64,000 bases of DNA from Perilla frutescens (taxonomy: Eukaryota; Streptophyta; Magnoliopsida; Lamiales; Lamiaceae), in NCBI GenBank assembly GCA_026008535.1, contig BRKX01000004.1, forward strand, positions 30,384,501 to 30,448,500, read 5' to 3'. Shown here piece by piece: positions 10,724 through 22,066 of the stretch. Both the position numbers and the translations under genes were made by a program. The notes beneath the pieces are model-generated. The model searched no databases. It was not told the DNA's origin and worked only from the letters and a program-made list of their open reading frames with translations. Positions within the stretch are counted from its first letter, which is position 1, and the number at the start of each line of letters is the position of its first letter.

Positions 10724-13367
10724 AATAACTTGTTAGAGAACGTCCATGGATGAAGCTGATATATGGTATCAAAAGCTTGGCCATACTCATTTTAGGAATC
10801 TCCGGAAGCTGATCAACAAGGATATGATTAAAGGGATTCCAAAGATCAAGATTGACTGCAACAAAGAGTGTGGTCCCTACCAGTTAGGAAAGGAAGTCAG
10901 ATGTCAACAGAACGATGTTCAACACATCACCTCCAGTAGGGTTGTAGATCTTCTGCACATGGATCTAATGGGACTAATGAATACAGAAAGCTATGGAGGA
11001 AAAAGGTTTGTGTTTGTATGTATTGATGATTTCTCTAGTTCACCTGGGTTGAATTCTTGAAGAATAAAATAGAAACTATTATAGCTTTTAACAAATTAGC
11101 TTGTAAAGTCTCTATAGAGAAAGATGCTCCAATAAAGAGAATCAGAAGTGATCATGGGAAGGAGTTTGAGAACAAGCTATTTGATGAATTATGTTAAGAA
11201 TATGGAATTAGTCATAAATACTTTGCTCCAAAGACTCCTTAGTAGAATGGAATAGTTGAAAGGAAGAACAGTACTCCTTGAGAAATGGCTAGAGTTATGA
11301 TTGCTGGAAACAACATTACCACTCACTTTTGGGCTGAAGCAATCAATACAACATGCCATATGAGCAATAAAGTTCACTATAGACCAGGAACTCAAGCTAC
11401 TCTCTATAAGTTATGGAAGAAAAGAAAGCCTACTGTCAAAAACTTCCATATTTTCGGATGCACATGTTATATTCTCAATGATAGAAAATATCTTACCAAG
11501 ATGGAGAACAGAGGAGTTGAAGGCATCTTTCTTGGATATTCAAGAAACAGCAAGTCCTATAAGTCTAAAATACAAAAACAAGAGCTGTTATTAAGTCTGC
11601 CAATGTCAAGTTTCATGCTGCTCAAGACTTCAGAAGTGATGATGAAGAAGTTCATGAAAATATCTTTGAACATATTGAAAAATGTTCAGAGAAGCCAGAC
11701 TCTCCCAGCACAGAGCCGTCTGAGACTTCTAGAAGAATATACAAGCATCTTGTTAAGAGTCATCCAACAATAGCAATCATTGGAAATGTGCATGACTCGC
11801 TAAAGATAAGGAGTAGAGCAAAAGTTCAAGACTTAGTTGCTAATGTCTGCTATACATCCAAGACTGAGCCTAAGAATGTAAAGGAAGCTCTACAAGATTA
11901 GTACTGGATCGAAGTCATGTAATAGGAGCTGCTGCAATTCAAGAAGAATGGTGTATGGGATCTTGTTCCTGCTCCAGACAATGTCAACATTGTTGGAACA
12001 AGTCTGATGAAGAAAGAAATATCACAAGAAATAAGGCAAGGTTGGTTGCTCTAGGTTACTCTTAGATTGAAAGAATTGACTTAGATGAGACTTTTGCTTC
12101 CGTGACAAAGCTGGAATCAATAAGATTACTTCTTGGCAGCTGAAGTTCAAACTGCATCAGATGGATATGAAGAGTGCCTTCCTTAATGATTTCCTCAACA
12201 AACCTGTGTTCGTAGCTCGACCAAAAGGGTTTGAAGATCGTCATTATCCAGGTCATGTTTACAAGATCAAGAAAGCTCTGTATGGTCTGAAACAAGCTCC
12301 TAGAGCATGGTATGAAAGGCTTGTAAATTATTTGCTGAGCAAAGGATATAGAAGAGAATGAGGGGACAAGACTTTATTCATCATAAAGGAGAATAATGCA
12401 GTAATAATTGTTTAGATATGTGTTGATGACATCATTTTTGGATCAAGGTCAAACAAGATGGTCATGAACTTTGTCAAGGACATGGAAACTGAATTTCGAG
12501 ATGAGTTTGGTAGGAGATCTGAAATACTTTCTAGAGCTGCAGATCAAGCAAACAGAAGAAGGTATTTTCATATCTCAGTCCAAATATGCTAAAGGTCTTG
12601 TTAAGAAATTTGGACTTGAGAGCGGCAAGCATAAGAGGACTCCAATAAGGACAACAACCAAGATATCCAAAGATGATGCTAGAACTGAAGTTGATCAAAC
12701 TCTCTACAGAAGTATGATTAGAAGTTTGCTATATCTAACAGCCAGCAGACCAGACATAGCCTACAGTGTGGGAGTATGTGCTAGATATCAGGCAAGTCCA
12801 AAGGAAAGTCATCTAAACACTGTGAAGAACATCATCAAATATGTCAATGGAAGAATAGAGTATGGTATCTGGTATTCTACTGATACAAATTCAAGCATTG
12901 TGGCATATAGTGATGCTGATTGGGTAGGTTCTCCAGATAACAGAAAAAGCACATCAGGTGCTTGTTTCTTTGTAGGGAATAATCTTATTTCCTGGCTCAG
13001 CAAGAAGCAGAATAATATATCTGTCTCTATAGCTGAAGCTGAGTATATTGCAGCAAGAAGCAGTTATACTCAGATCGTGTGGATTCTACAGATGATGAAG
13101 GACTATAAAGCTACTCATGATGTTTTAATTCTATTATGTGACAGCATGAGTGCAATCAACATATCTAAGAATCTAATTCAGCACTCAAGGACTAATCACA
13201 TTGATATCAGACATCAGTACTACATCAGAAGTCTAGTTGAAGAAGAAGTTATGAAGATCGAGCATATCAACACAAAAGATCAACTAGCAGATTTGTTCAC
13301 CAAAGGCTTGGATACTGCAAGATTTGAGAAGCTTAGATCCTCATTAGGTCTTTGCATTCACCATTAA
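10724..13367 (+). pseudogene. pol fragment of copia element B (integrase to RNase H)
   Basis: The sequence starts inside the polyprotein because S1 interrupts it; upstream gag and protease are outside the window. It reads: pre-integrase zinc site (DIWYQKLGHTHFRNL..., with the second Cys of CGPC now Tyr) at 10746-10920; integrase (to about 11580, with HFWAEAINTTCHMSNK); reverse transcriptase (12090-12800, with DMKSAFLND and YGLKQAPRAWYE); and RNase H (12890-13340, with YSDADWVGSPDNRKSTSGA and DIRHQYYIRSLVEEE). The polymerase box is ICVDD instead of IYVDD, preceded by a stop. Multiple stops and frameshifts (for example two TAG in a row at about 11241) show it is dead. It resembles S1 and C pol, so it is also Sirevirus-like. 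Confidence 0.9.
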
Positions 13368-13793
13368 TCAACCTAATGGTGTGTGAGTGTGTTTATTTCA
13401 CATTCAGCAGGTCACACAAATTAGTTGCAAAAAGAACGAGCTGAATTGTAGAATCTGTGAAATAATGTTCACTGTAGATGTTCATGAACATCTTCCAGAA
13501 GATGATCATGGACGTTGTTAGTAATGGCTAGTTGGCGTCTTTGCAACTTCAGAACCGAAAAATATGAATTTCGCTCTAAATTTTCTGTGTCTAATAGAAC
13601 TATTTGATCAACATCACTAGATAGAAGAGATCATCTCCTTAAAAGGATACGCTATCCGTCCAGAAATTCATTTTGTCCATTCTTAATTTTCTGCTATTAT
13701 TCATCTCTCTCTCTCACTCTCTGAAAATTTATCGTTGCCTGTAAAAATTTCTTTGCTATCTATTGTTCTTATTTCCTTCTTTCTATTCATCCA
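13368..13793 (+). other. Spacer between pol-B and ORF3-B with a CT-rich leader
   Basis: No ORF is supported here. At about 13702-13722 there is a CTCTCTCTCTCACTCTCTG tract, followed some 70 bp later by the ORF3-B start position. CT-rich tracts in the same relative place precede ORF3-C (minus strand, about 26472-26490) and the ORF3 copy at 59395 (minus strand, about 59430-59445), which suggests a conserved 5' leader. Confidence 0.45.
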
Positions 13794-16136
13794 CTGGCTC
13801 CCAAAAGAAAATCCCCTTCCAAACCAAGAAAGAGACATGGAAAGGTCACATATGTCGGAAGAACTTGGGATGAAGACACGGGTCTTGATGATTTCAATAG
13901 ATAAGTTATGGGACTTGATTATAAAAGATAGAAGGTGTCCAGAAGATTTTGTGATGGAGAAGATAAATCTAGAGATTTTGAAGACTGCTATATTAAGGAA
14001 TATCATGGAAGTGATGCTGAAGAGGTTGTCTCTGAGAAAGAAGAAAAAGAAGCAGAGGTTGCTGTTTCTAAGAAGGTTAAGAAAAGCAAGCCATTAAAGC
14101 TTGAACAAAGAGCAGTGTGAAGAAGAAAGCCACTGCAAAGAAATCAAAGAAGATCATGGAAGAGGTTTCCAAAAACCTTGATTAATAAGCTGAGAAAGCT
14201 TCTGTTGCTGAAAAAGAACCAATCACAGAAGCTGTTGTAGAACCGACTAAAGATGTTCAAGAACATATTCTTGAACCCGCTGATGAAGATGAGCATATTT
14301 CTCTTGCTCAAAAGTACAAGTTATCTGCCAAGAAAGTTACCATCAAGAAGAGAAATGTTAAGATCATTCATATATTTGTGGTCGCTAAAGATCCAGAAGA
14401 AGAAATTCAGAGTTCTTCCTCTTCTAAAAAGGAAGCCCCTACACCGCATGCTGAGAAGTTGCTCGCAAGTGCCTAATACACTATCGAGACTTTTACTGTT
14501 GGATCTCCATCTCTTGGAGTATCCATAAAGAGGAAAATCCCAAGGAAGTCTACCAAGGGATCTGTACATGTGTCCACCCGATCTCCAATGACTCGAAGCC
14601 GCTTCAGAAGAGATTCTGGGAAGCTTTCTAAAGAAATATACCATGGGAAGGGAGACTAGAACAAAGGCTGCTGCTAAGAAGAAGAAGGTTTATAAAGAAG
14701 TTCGTGAACAAGTTAGTGGATGTTCCAGAGAACTGGAAGTTATTTAAGAAGAAGGTACTTCTTATGGTCCATTTAGATCAGTTTTTCATGCATCTCCATG
14801 AGAAAAGGTGAATAAGAGAAATGTCTTACCTGAGATAAGGATAGATACCACTGTATAGGTATCTATTCCTTGATTGAGGCTACTGGTTTGTTGTAAATCG
14901 TGCTGAAGGTTGGTGAGTACGTTCCAATGGTTGTCAGTGAGTTCTACTGCAACCTAATAAGGATATAGATGATGCCGCCTCAAAGACCTTTGAGAAAGTT
15001 TTTGTTAGAGGACAGATGGTTGAGTTCTCTCCTAGGTTGATCAACTAGACAAATGGATCAATTGTTGAGGGAGAGTTTGAAGAAGTTGAAGACTGGGGTT
15101 TTATTGCTGCTGAACTCGCATGAGGTGAGTATGATTATTAGCTGACCAATCCCCAAACCATTCCAACAAGCAAGCTGACATCAACCTATAAGTCTCTGTT
15201 CAGAATTGCTCTCCATAATTGGGGGCCAACCACACACCAACCAGGTGTTAATCAGAATCAAGGGAGGTTCCTATTTCACATAGGAACAAGAAGGAAATTT
15301 GACTATGGTGAATTCATTTTCAACAAGGTGGTGAGCATGGCCAAGAGTGAGCTCATCAAGGCACCTATGGTCTACCCTGTGCTGATCTACAATATCATCA
15401 AAAGTGATAGAAACAAAGTCACCACAAGAATGGATTCTGTTATCAAGCCCAAGAAGTCTCATGGCATCAAGGTCTCTTTAGACCTGTCTTCTACTTCAAA
15501 GAAGCTGCTAAGGATATCTCTTCACAAGCATGTTAGGCCTCAGATGAAAACAAAAGAAGCACCAGCAGACTCCTCTCCAGATATCTCTACGCGCAACAAA
15601 GTTCTAAATCATCTGAGAGAATACATTGCCTTCCATGCTCATCAAACCCTCATTTATGCTACTGAAAGGAAGAAGGTTCAAGAACTTCTTCAAGATGAAG
15701 AGTTCATAAGGCCAAATGCTGAAAAAGAACAACCTCTTCACACCCTTACTGAAACTGCAGTCAAAGAGAGTGAAGACACTCAAAGGAAAGAAGGCCGTCT
15801 CAGCACAATAGCCCATTCTGAAAAGTAAACATCTAAGGCTATGCTTGAAGAAGAGCAAAAAAAGGCTGTAGAGGAGAAAGAGGAGACCGAGGAAGAAGGT
15901 GAGAATGCTGGTGATGATAAAGCTGAGGAGGAAAAAGAAGAGGAAGAAGAAGAAGAGATAGACGAAGAAATTGAAGAAGAAAAAGAAGAAGATGAAGCAG
16001 AAATAGATGTAGAAAAATAAGAACAAAAAGAAGAAGATGAGGAAGAAAAGAAGAAGAGAAAGAGGAAGAAGAAAAGGAGGAAGAAAAGGAAGAAGACTTT
16101 GAGTCTGCACAGTATGATGCAGACAAGTCTGAATGA
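13794..16136 (+). pseudogene. Envelope-like ORF3 of copia element B
   Basis: The N terminus reads (M)APKRKSPSKPRKRHGK, but the expected ATG is CTG at 13794. Basic and Lys/Glu-rich segments follow to about 14500. A conserved central part at 15110-15500 (LFRIALHNWGPTTH, then FDYGEFIFNKVVSMAKSELI and YNIIKSDRNKV) matches the 'putative plant transposon protein' domain of Sirevirus envelope-like ORFs. The tail at 15840-16136 is strongly acidic (runs of E/K) and ends DADKSE. There are several stops and at least two frameshifts; start to stop is about 781 codons, close to the 785 of S1 ORF3. The polypurine tract lies 445 bp downstream. Confidence 0.75.
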
Positions 16137-16581
16137 GCAAAAGCACTTTTCTACTGATACTCCTTTTATATAGACAAATAGGGAGAGTATTAGTTTTTCT
16201 GAAAATTTTAACCTGTTTTTTTTGTCATACTCAAAAGACTCATTGTCTTAGTCTTTAGTTTTTTGTGAAGCTCTTTACTTTGAGCTTCAATCATTGATAT
16301 AATTTCTCTGTAATCACCTCACCTTAATTACATCATTCCGCAGTTCTCCATCTTTATCACTTTTATCTCTGAATGGCTAATAATCTTCTAAAAAGAAAAA
16401 AATTGCTCTGATAAAAATAAAAACAAAAATATGAAGAAAAGAAATAAACAGAGCTAAAGATTCATTGTAAAGTTCATGAAGATCTAGGTGAATGTCCCTT
16501 CTACTGCTGAAGACATTCAACGAAATATGAAGGAGTTTCACCTGAAAAAATAAACGAGCTGATTTGCCAACAGATAAAGAC
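16137..16581 (+). other. 3' untranslated region of copia B
   Basis: AT-rich sequence between ORF3-B and the polypurine tract. I see no gene in it. The antisense ORFs here and under the acidic tail are low-complexity shadows. Confidence 0.5.
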
Positions 16582-16593
16582 AAAGGGGGAGAT
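16582..16593 (+). other. Polypurine tract of copia B
   Basis: AAAGGGGGAGAT lies directly before the LTR start TGTTAGTGCC. Its position and purine run are those of a plus-strand primer. Confidence 0.85.
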
Positions 16594-17345
16594 TGTTAGT
16601 GCCTTTGTGATATCAAATCTATTGGAATTGAATCAATGGTGTCACAAGCACTATGTTTGTTTATCAAGAGCTCTACATTGCTCTTATTATAAGTGGTTGA
16701 TTGTCATTCATCTTTTTGGCAATTCATAAATCACTTTTGTATTTAGTTTTTCCAAGTACATTTCTACTATTCTCGACAACATTCATCACAATGTATGTGA
16801 ACGTGATTTGAACTTTCTAAGGACAAATCAAAAGAAAGAGTTTGGATTGAGCTGAAAAGAAGACTGTTGTGCATCATGCCACAACAGAGATTGTTCAACA
16901 TGTTCTGTACTACCAGCTAGCTTGAGTGATAGCCTGAAGGCAGTATGTGAACCTACAAAAGATTCCGCTATGCTACCTGATGTGAAGATTTAAGATCAGC
17001 AATGTATATTGCAAAGTACATGGATGTCTGCATCTGAAGAGAAGACTCAAAGATCAACAATGTTCATTGTGACATTCTAGAATGTTTACATGAACATCAT
17101 TTGTCCAGATTATTCTTCTGATGATCGATGGAGCTGTTCAAGGTTTACAACCAAGAGAAGATTCAGAGATTTTCCTAGAAGCTGCAAGAAGAGTTCAAGA
17201 CTGAAGTCAAAGGTAGAGTTTTATACATGGAAGAATTCCTAACATGGTTCGAGTTTGATCTCGTTTCTAAATAAGAAAAGTTTCCTTGTTTATTTTCGAA
17301 TCAAATTAGGACTTCTGTTTCCTTGTTTAGGCTATCTCTTTTCAT

Positions 17346-17355
17346 CTATAAATAG
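17346..17355 (+). promoter_or_regulatory. LTR-B TATA box
   Basis: CTATAAATAG in the LTR, seen also in the inverted copy near 41270-41280 (minus strand). The CACTA element is inserted only a few bases downstream, between TATA box and the expected start site. Confidence 0.6.
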
Positions 17356-17384
17356 TCATGGCACTACCACAAAAATGCTCATAC

Positions 17385-17770
17385 TCTACGGCTAAAACCC
17401 GTAGTCTTAAGAGATCTGCGACCGTAGAGAAAGGTGGTGTAGAGATAGAGTACCCATCTACTCTACGGTTTTTAAGAGTAAATCGACTACGGTTATGACA
17501 ACGTAGTTATAAGACCAAAAATACCGTAGAGATAAGACAACTAAGACTACAGATTACGCTTCGACCGTAGATATTTCACCCCATTTGGACCTGAAAACCG
17601 TAGTAAAAGGTACCTTAACACTACGGTTGTGGTTTACGCCGTAGTATTTTTCGATTTCTTAATACTACGATTTACTAAAACCGTAGTGATTGTTTTTTGA
17701 AATCTACGGTTTGTTTTGTAATGTCTACGGATTTTTATATACTATCTACAGTTGTGTTTTGTAATGTCTA
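17385..17770. repeat. Left subterminal repeat array of the CACTA element
   Basis: I count 13 exact CTACGG or CCGTAG hexamers, plus variants such as CTACAG. They are mostly embedded in CTACGGTTTT or AAAACCGTAG. In En/Spm elements such subterminal motifs bind the accessory transposition protein; that role here is inferred. Confidence 0.85.
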
Positions 17771-18075
17771 CAGATTTTTTTATTATCTGTACAGTTAATT
17801 TATCTGTAGTCAATATATTTGCAAAAAAATAAAATGAAATTACAATAAATTAAATCTGTAAAATTTAGAATAATGCCCAATATAGATTCAATATTAAATA
17901 CAACATCCAATATCAAATACAACATTCATAATATCTAATAGAACATCATTAATATCCAATAAAACCCATCCATCATCAATATCCAAAATGTAATCTAAAC
18001 TCCAAAATATTCAATATTCAAAATATAAAAGATTGCAATCTGCTCACTTTGATTCCAAATGCCAACATCCTATAT

Positions 18076-18500
18076 TTATTCCAACGCAAAATCTGCCCAC
18101 TCAAAACGAACTTCATCGACCTCCATTTGAGAATATGTCCGATTGTGAAACTATACAATAACAATAATAATCACAATACTTATTTATACTCTTGTGTAGA
18201 AAATAATAATGATAAATACGGATAGATAACAAACTTACATGAGATTTCAGAGATATGGAACCCCTAATTGCAATCTCATCAATGATTTCTTTCATGTAAC
18301 GCATCACAAAAAACCCGCATTGTTTGGAATCGGGTTGAATTGGACCTTGTTCAGAAAAATTAAGAAGTGAAATTCTACTTCTAATAATCTAATGCCACTA
18401 ATGTTGTATTTATTTCAAATTGTACATACCTTAAGAATTTCCCAGTGTGGTTGTTTCTTGCCTCTACGCCCTATTAGTATTTCTAAGTAAAACACTCTGT
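18076..18500 (-). pseudogene. C-terminal exons of a ULP1-type (C48) cysteine protease
   Basis: Three exon-like blocks on the minus strand: GRRGKKQPHWEILK ending at 18430 before a GTATGT donor; PIQPDSKQCGFFVMRYMKEIID... at 18345-18239 before a GTAAGT donor; and FHNRTYSQMEVDEVRFEW...LE-stop at 18150-18076 after a TATAG acceptor. QPDSKQCGFFVMRYM is the C-terminal Gln/Cys catalytic segment of ULP1-like proteases fused to plant CACTA transposases. The last two exons join in frame; the first junction appears off by one base. The His/Asp part is not seen, so this is a relic. Confidence 0.8.
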
Positions 18501-18505
18501 GATGT

Positions 18506-19042
18506 CGTTGCTATTTCTTGCTTAGATTGCACTACACACTCCATTTTTTTATGAATATTTAAAGATTTTTCATTGACGTGGCATATCCATTTTGCAGTAT
18601 GAGGAAAATAGATCCAAATCAAGCAAATACATGAACCTTACTTATAAAATCAATTCTGTATATCAAGGGGGTCAATCCAGGAACAATTTATAATCACAAT
18701 TGACAATATTATTGTCTTCTATAGTGGTTGCCCATGTTTATAGGACCTAATGATATATAGAAAAGCTAACTCTTATTAAAAAAATATAATCATATTTAGC
18801 TCTACAACCCCACATTGCCATAAATCTAATATGTGTAGCATAAACAACATTTTTTTCTTACACCATACAAGTCAATATAGCCAGTTCTACCAACAACAAA
18901 GCTCCAAATATATACAGATGGCCAAAAATAATAAAATATTTCTAAAACCAAATAGATTCAAACTGGACATATTAATAATCCGAGACAAAATGCAATAGTT
19001 TATTCAAATAAAACTAACTTGTATCAAGATTTGCAATAATAG
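18506..19042 (-). other. CACTA interior, non-coding or degraded ULP1 intron and exon sequence
   Basis: AT-rich sequence between two ULP1 exon copies. The minus strand around 18700-18760 may hold a decayed part of the protease core, but I cannot support it. Confidence 0.3.
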
Positions 19043-19097
19043 TGTCTTCACAGTGTGGTTGTTTCTTCTCTCTCCATCCTATTTTTGCATTGTACAT
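19043..19097 (-). pseudogene. Second copy of the ULP1 KKQPHW exon
   Basis: The minus strand reads MYNAKIGWREKKQPHCED from 19097. It matches the exon at 18430-18480 (GRRGKKQPHWEILK), with Trp changed to Cys. The two copies are about 600 bp apart, so part of the ULP1 gene is duplicated inside the element, or two related elements recombined. Confidence 0.6.
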
Positions 19098-19557
19098 AAC
19101 AATTGCCCTTCAAACCAAATATGAAAAAATAATAAATTGATTATTCATATCAAAGATTAAAATTAAAATATATGTAAACTTCAAGAGATCATTAGATTCC
19201 GTGGTATGTCCTGGGAGTGCCTATGAATGATATCAAACTAAATCTATGCACATGGTTCACATGACACATAAACAACCATTTATCTAGGCATTTATTATGC
19301 TAGTCTGTCGAAGGTAACTGATGTACACCAAGGGTGCTACAAAATGAAGTGGCACTATCTGGTGTAGATCCAAAATGAGCCAAGATAGTAAAGTTTCAGA
19401 ATTTACAATCAATCCATTCATTATTTCCCTTTTTAGAGGACAATTGTTCAGATTACTAAGAATAAAGAGAGTTATGCACACAAAGGTTAGCAGAAAACCC
19501 CAGAAAATCTGAAGAATCTTAACAATAATTACTTGAGGTAAACAAGATAGTATGTAC

Positions 19558-19687
19558 CATTCTCTTTCTTCTCCATATGTGAGTCCAGAAGTTCAGGAAC
19601 TCATTTGTACGTAATGGCTTCACAAGATAGCTGCTCCAAATTTCAGGCACTTGACAACTAGTGGAACCTCATCTTGGGCTGACATCA
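19558..19687 (-). pseudogene. Captured exon of a TOC1/PRR1-like pseudo-response regulator
   Basis: On the minus strand, after a good acceptor (TTATCTTTGCTAG), the exon reads MSAQDEVPLVVKCLKFGAA, then after a 4-base deletion LVKPLRTNEFLNFWTHIWRR, ending before GTACAT. This is the C-terminal half of the receiver-like domain of TOC1 (APRR1). Its family signature here is QDEVPxVVKCLxxGAA(D/Y)YLVKPLRTNELLNLWTHMWRR. Other PRRs differ at several of these positions, so TOC1 is the best match. The deletion removes the D/Y codons and shifts the frame, so it is not functional. No other TOC1 exon is certain in the element. Confidence 0.8.
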
Positions 19688-19689
19688 CT

Positions 19690-20518
19690 AGCAAAGATAA
19701 GCATCAAAAGAATTCAATTTAGTCCATTTTCTTCAAATACTGTTAATAAAAAACACTAAGAAAATCAACACATATCCATTCTAAATAATCAACAGCCTAT
19801 AAAACACATATATTTATAATAAAACGTCTAATATTCTCCAAAAAAAAATATTACTACAAATAGCATACAAACTTCGAATAAAATAACACAAACATCTTGC
19901 TGCATTCATCTTCAAATATAAAAAATATCACAAATATCTTGATATATACAGATCCCTTTCTAAGATCCCTATGGCAGCATCAATTAATCTAATTTGTTGA
20001 TAAGACTATCTTAAAAGTAAACTTCTTTTAGTGATTAATCTTCATAAATACTAGGTCAATCTCGACATTAGCAACCTTTAAACAAACTACATTAGGTAAA
20101 TTTATTTATTCTCTCGTCTAGAACCATTGAATTAGAGGGTAGAGGTACTGTGGCATGCATGAATTAAGAGCTCATCTAATCAGAGTCAAGATTAATGAAC
20201 AGTTGTTTATGTAACTTTTTTCAGTTGTTAGAACATAGAGTAGACAAAAAAATAAAAATCTATAGCAAATATTGAAACTACTTTATGAGAGAAGTAATGA
20301 AATGTGGAGCTCAAATTTGCAATGCCCAACATAACAGTTGCAGAACAAGAAAACAAGCTTTCATTAATCATTCATACAGATAATGATGATAATAATAAAG
20401 ATGATAAATAAAATTTAAAATACCACATGAACTGAGCATTAATCAATCCAAAATACAGAAAAACAAAAACGAGAATTACCCTTTTTTTATAATGCAAACT
20501 CACTCTCAAAGATAAGCT
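19690..20518. other. CACTA interior without recognisable gene
   Basis: AT-rich sequence. It directly follows the captured exon on its upstream (intron) side and may include host intron sequence. No ORF of note. Confidence 0.4.
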
Positions 20519-21060
20519 GTGAATAGCGGGAAATTCTCCAATGCCCTAGAACAGGCTTCTTCTACAACCACCACCTTCTTGGCCAGTCAGTTTATTGGGA
20601 ATGAATCTGAAACACAACTGGGAGTTTATGAAGCAAACTTCAGTGCATTTGAGTCAAACCCAAATCTGACGACAAAAAGCACAAAATTCATAAAGCACGG
20701 TCGATTTTAGGTCGGAATAACACTGATTCAAGGTTTCACGAGATTACATGAAATACTTAGATTCGGTTTCAGTTGCTGTTTTTACACATTCAAAACCAAA
20801 GGAGGTGGGCGGTGGCAGTTTGCTTCCCCTGATGCTGCGACATGGAGGCGAATGGCAGGAACAACGGCGGTAGAGGTGGCGGAGGAAGGAACGTCGGTAG
20901 AGAAGCTCCGGCGAGTGGCTTAGCGTCAAGGAGACAAGGAGAAGATGAAGGTGAGCGGCGCAACGGGAGAGAAGAGAAGAAGAAGGTGGAGGCGCAACGA
21001 TGGGAGATGTTTGAAAATTAGGGATTCTATGTTCTAGGAATTTTTAAGATTTAATTTGAT
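20519..21060 (-). other. GC-richer block near the right CACTA end, possible 5' leader
   Basis: Between about 20800 and 21000 the sequence is far more GC-rich than the rest of the element. The minus strand there is C/T-rich with CGCC and CCGCC runs like a plant 5' leader or first exon (ATG at 20929). It could be the start of the transcript that includes the captured exons. I recognise no protein family in either strand's short ORFs. Confidence 0.35.
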
Positions 21061-21084
21061 TTTATTAAAAAAATTACGCATCTT

Positions 21085-21420
21085 ACTACGAATTTAATAA
21101 AATCGTAGATATGGTATTTAAATTTTATATTTTATTTATTTATAAATATTTTTTACAACAGTTATGTGTCAAGACCGTAGACATTGTAATCTATTGAAAT
21201 CTCTACGGATAATATCCACTCCGTAGTCTTAACAATTGATACATGCCAATAGACTCCAGTTTTTATCTGACCGTAGTTACAAGGAGAAAATTCACGCTCA
21301 TACACTACAGAAATCTATGTCACCGTAGTCATGAGAAAAAAAAAAGCGCTCATAGTCTACGGAAATCAAAAAAACCGTAGTGATTAAGTATCTTACTACG
21401 CTATTTTTGAAGAACTGTAG
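21085..21420. repeat. Right subterminal repeat array of the CACTA element
   Basis: About seven CCGTAG/CTACGG hexamers with the same flanks as the left array. It is less dense than the left end, as is usual for unequal CACTA ends. Confidence 0.8.
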
Positions 21421-22066
21421 TCTTAATTATGTAGAATATGACCAAAATTGTTGTAGTGTGGGATCAGACATGTTCGGTAGTGTCTTAGACTAGAGAATAG
21501 TATTCTAGTCATCGTGTATTGAAACATACTTCTTCACAGACTATCAAATGGAGTCTCGGGAGAGATTTTTTGTGGGAACTAGATAGGTTGGATATCTAGG
21601 TTGTGAGGGGATATCACAATTCTATTCAACGAAAGAGGGTATACCGGTAGAAAGGGTAGCGAGTGATGGGTGGTCAGCTGCATGTAAAATCCTCAGTAAA
21701 TGTGATACTGGAATAGTGAATTATTTTCCATGGACCTGACAAGTCCCCCTAACATAGATCAGTTGATCGAACAGGGTTACCAAACCTCTGCGTACTTTAT
21801 GTTCTGTAAATTATTTTAACATTCACAATAACATTCTTGAACTTTATTGTGAACATATCTATAATGTTCAGCAACTTTTTGGTGAATATTATGTAGATAG
21901 ATACTTCTCACACGGGTGTGTAATTTCAACTCGTAATCAAGTTCTCAAAGATCTATTCTACCTTATGTGATACTTGTTCACTTGGTCAGTCCTTCCAAAC
22001 ACACATAATCTAATTTGTATCTTTCTATCATTAATCATTCTATAGTCAGTGCCTCAGATTAACAAC

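Larger units (their letters stand above)
17362..21458. mobile_element. Non-autonomous CACTA (En/Spm) transposon with captured exons
   Basis: The left end is CACTACCACAAAAATG and the right end is complementary to CACTACAACAATTTTGG. The flanking 3-bp duplication is TGG on both sides (17359-17361 and 21459-21461). Subterminal arrays of CTACGG/CCGTAG occur at both ends. No transposase ORF remains. The interior, on the minus strand, carries exons of a ULP1-type protease, common in CACTA elements, and one exon of a TOC1/PRR1-like gene. Length is 4,097 bp. The inverted LTR-B copy (40953-42055) lacks the insert at the matching site, which supports the ends. Confidence 0.93.
16594..22066 (+). repeat. 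3' LTR of copia B, interrupted by a CACTA element
   Basis: The LTR starts TGTTAGTGCCTTTGTG after the polypurine tract and runs to 17361. It resumes at 21459 after the CACTA insertion and ends somewhere near 22066 (…GATTAACA, uncertain). A second copy of the same LTR family lies inverted at 40953-42055. It aligns on both sides of the insertion and gives an empty-site reference. Without the insert the LTR would be about 1.4 kb. Confidence 0.75.

Noticed and set aside
15604..16146. 180-residue hydrophobic ORF on the minus strand
   Set aside because: It is the antisense of the Glu/Lys-rich acidic tail of ORF3-B; complementary low-complexity sequence reads as Leu/Phe/Ser.
19290..19400. A second TOC1 exon (minus strand, STPDSATSF-like reading)
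   Set aside because: Similarity to the TOC1 linker is too weak and needs a stop in frame; not claimed.
20519..20710. 63-residue plus-strand ORF inside the CACTA element
   Set aside because: No recognisable motif and opposite to the exon-bearing strand.
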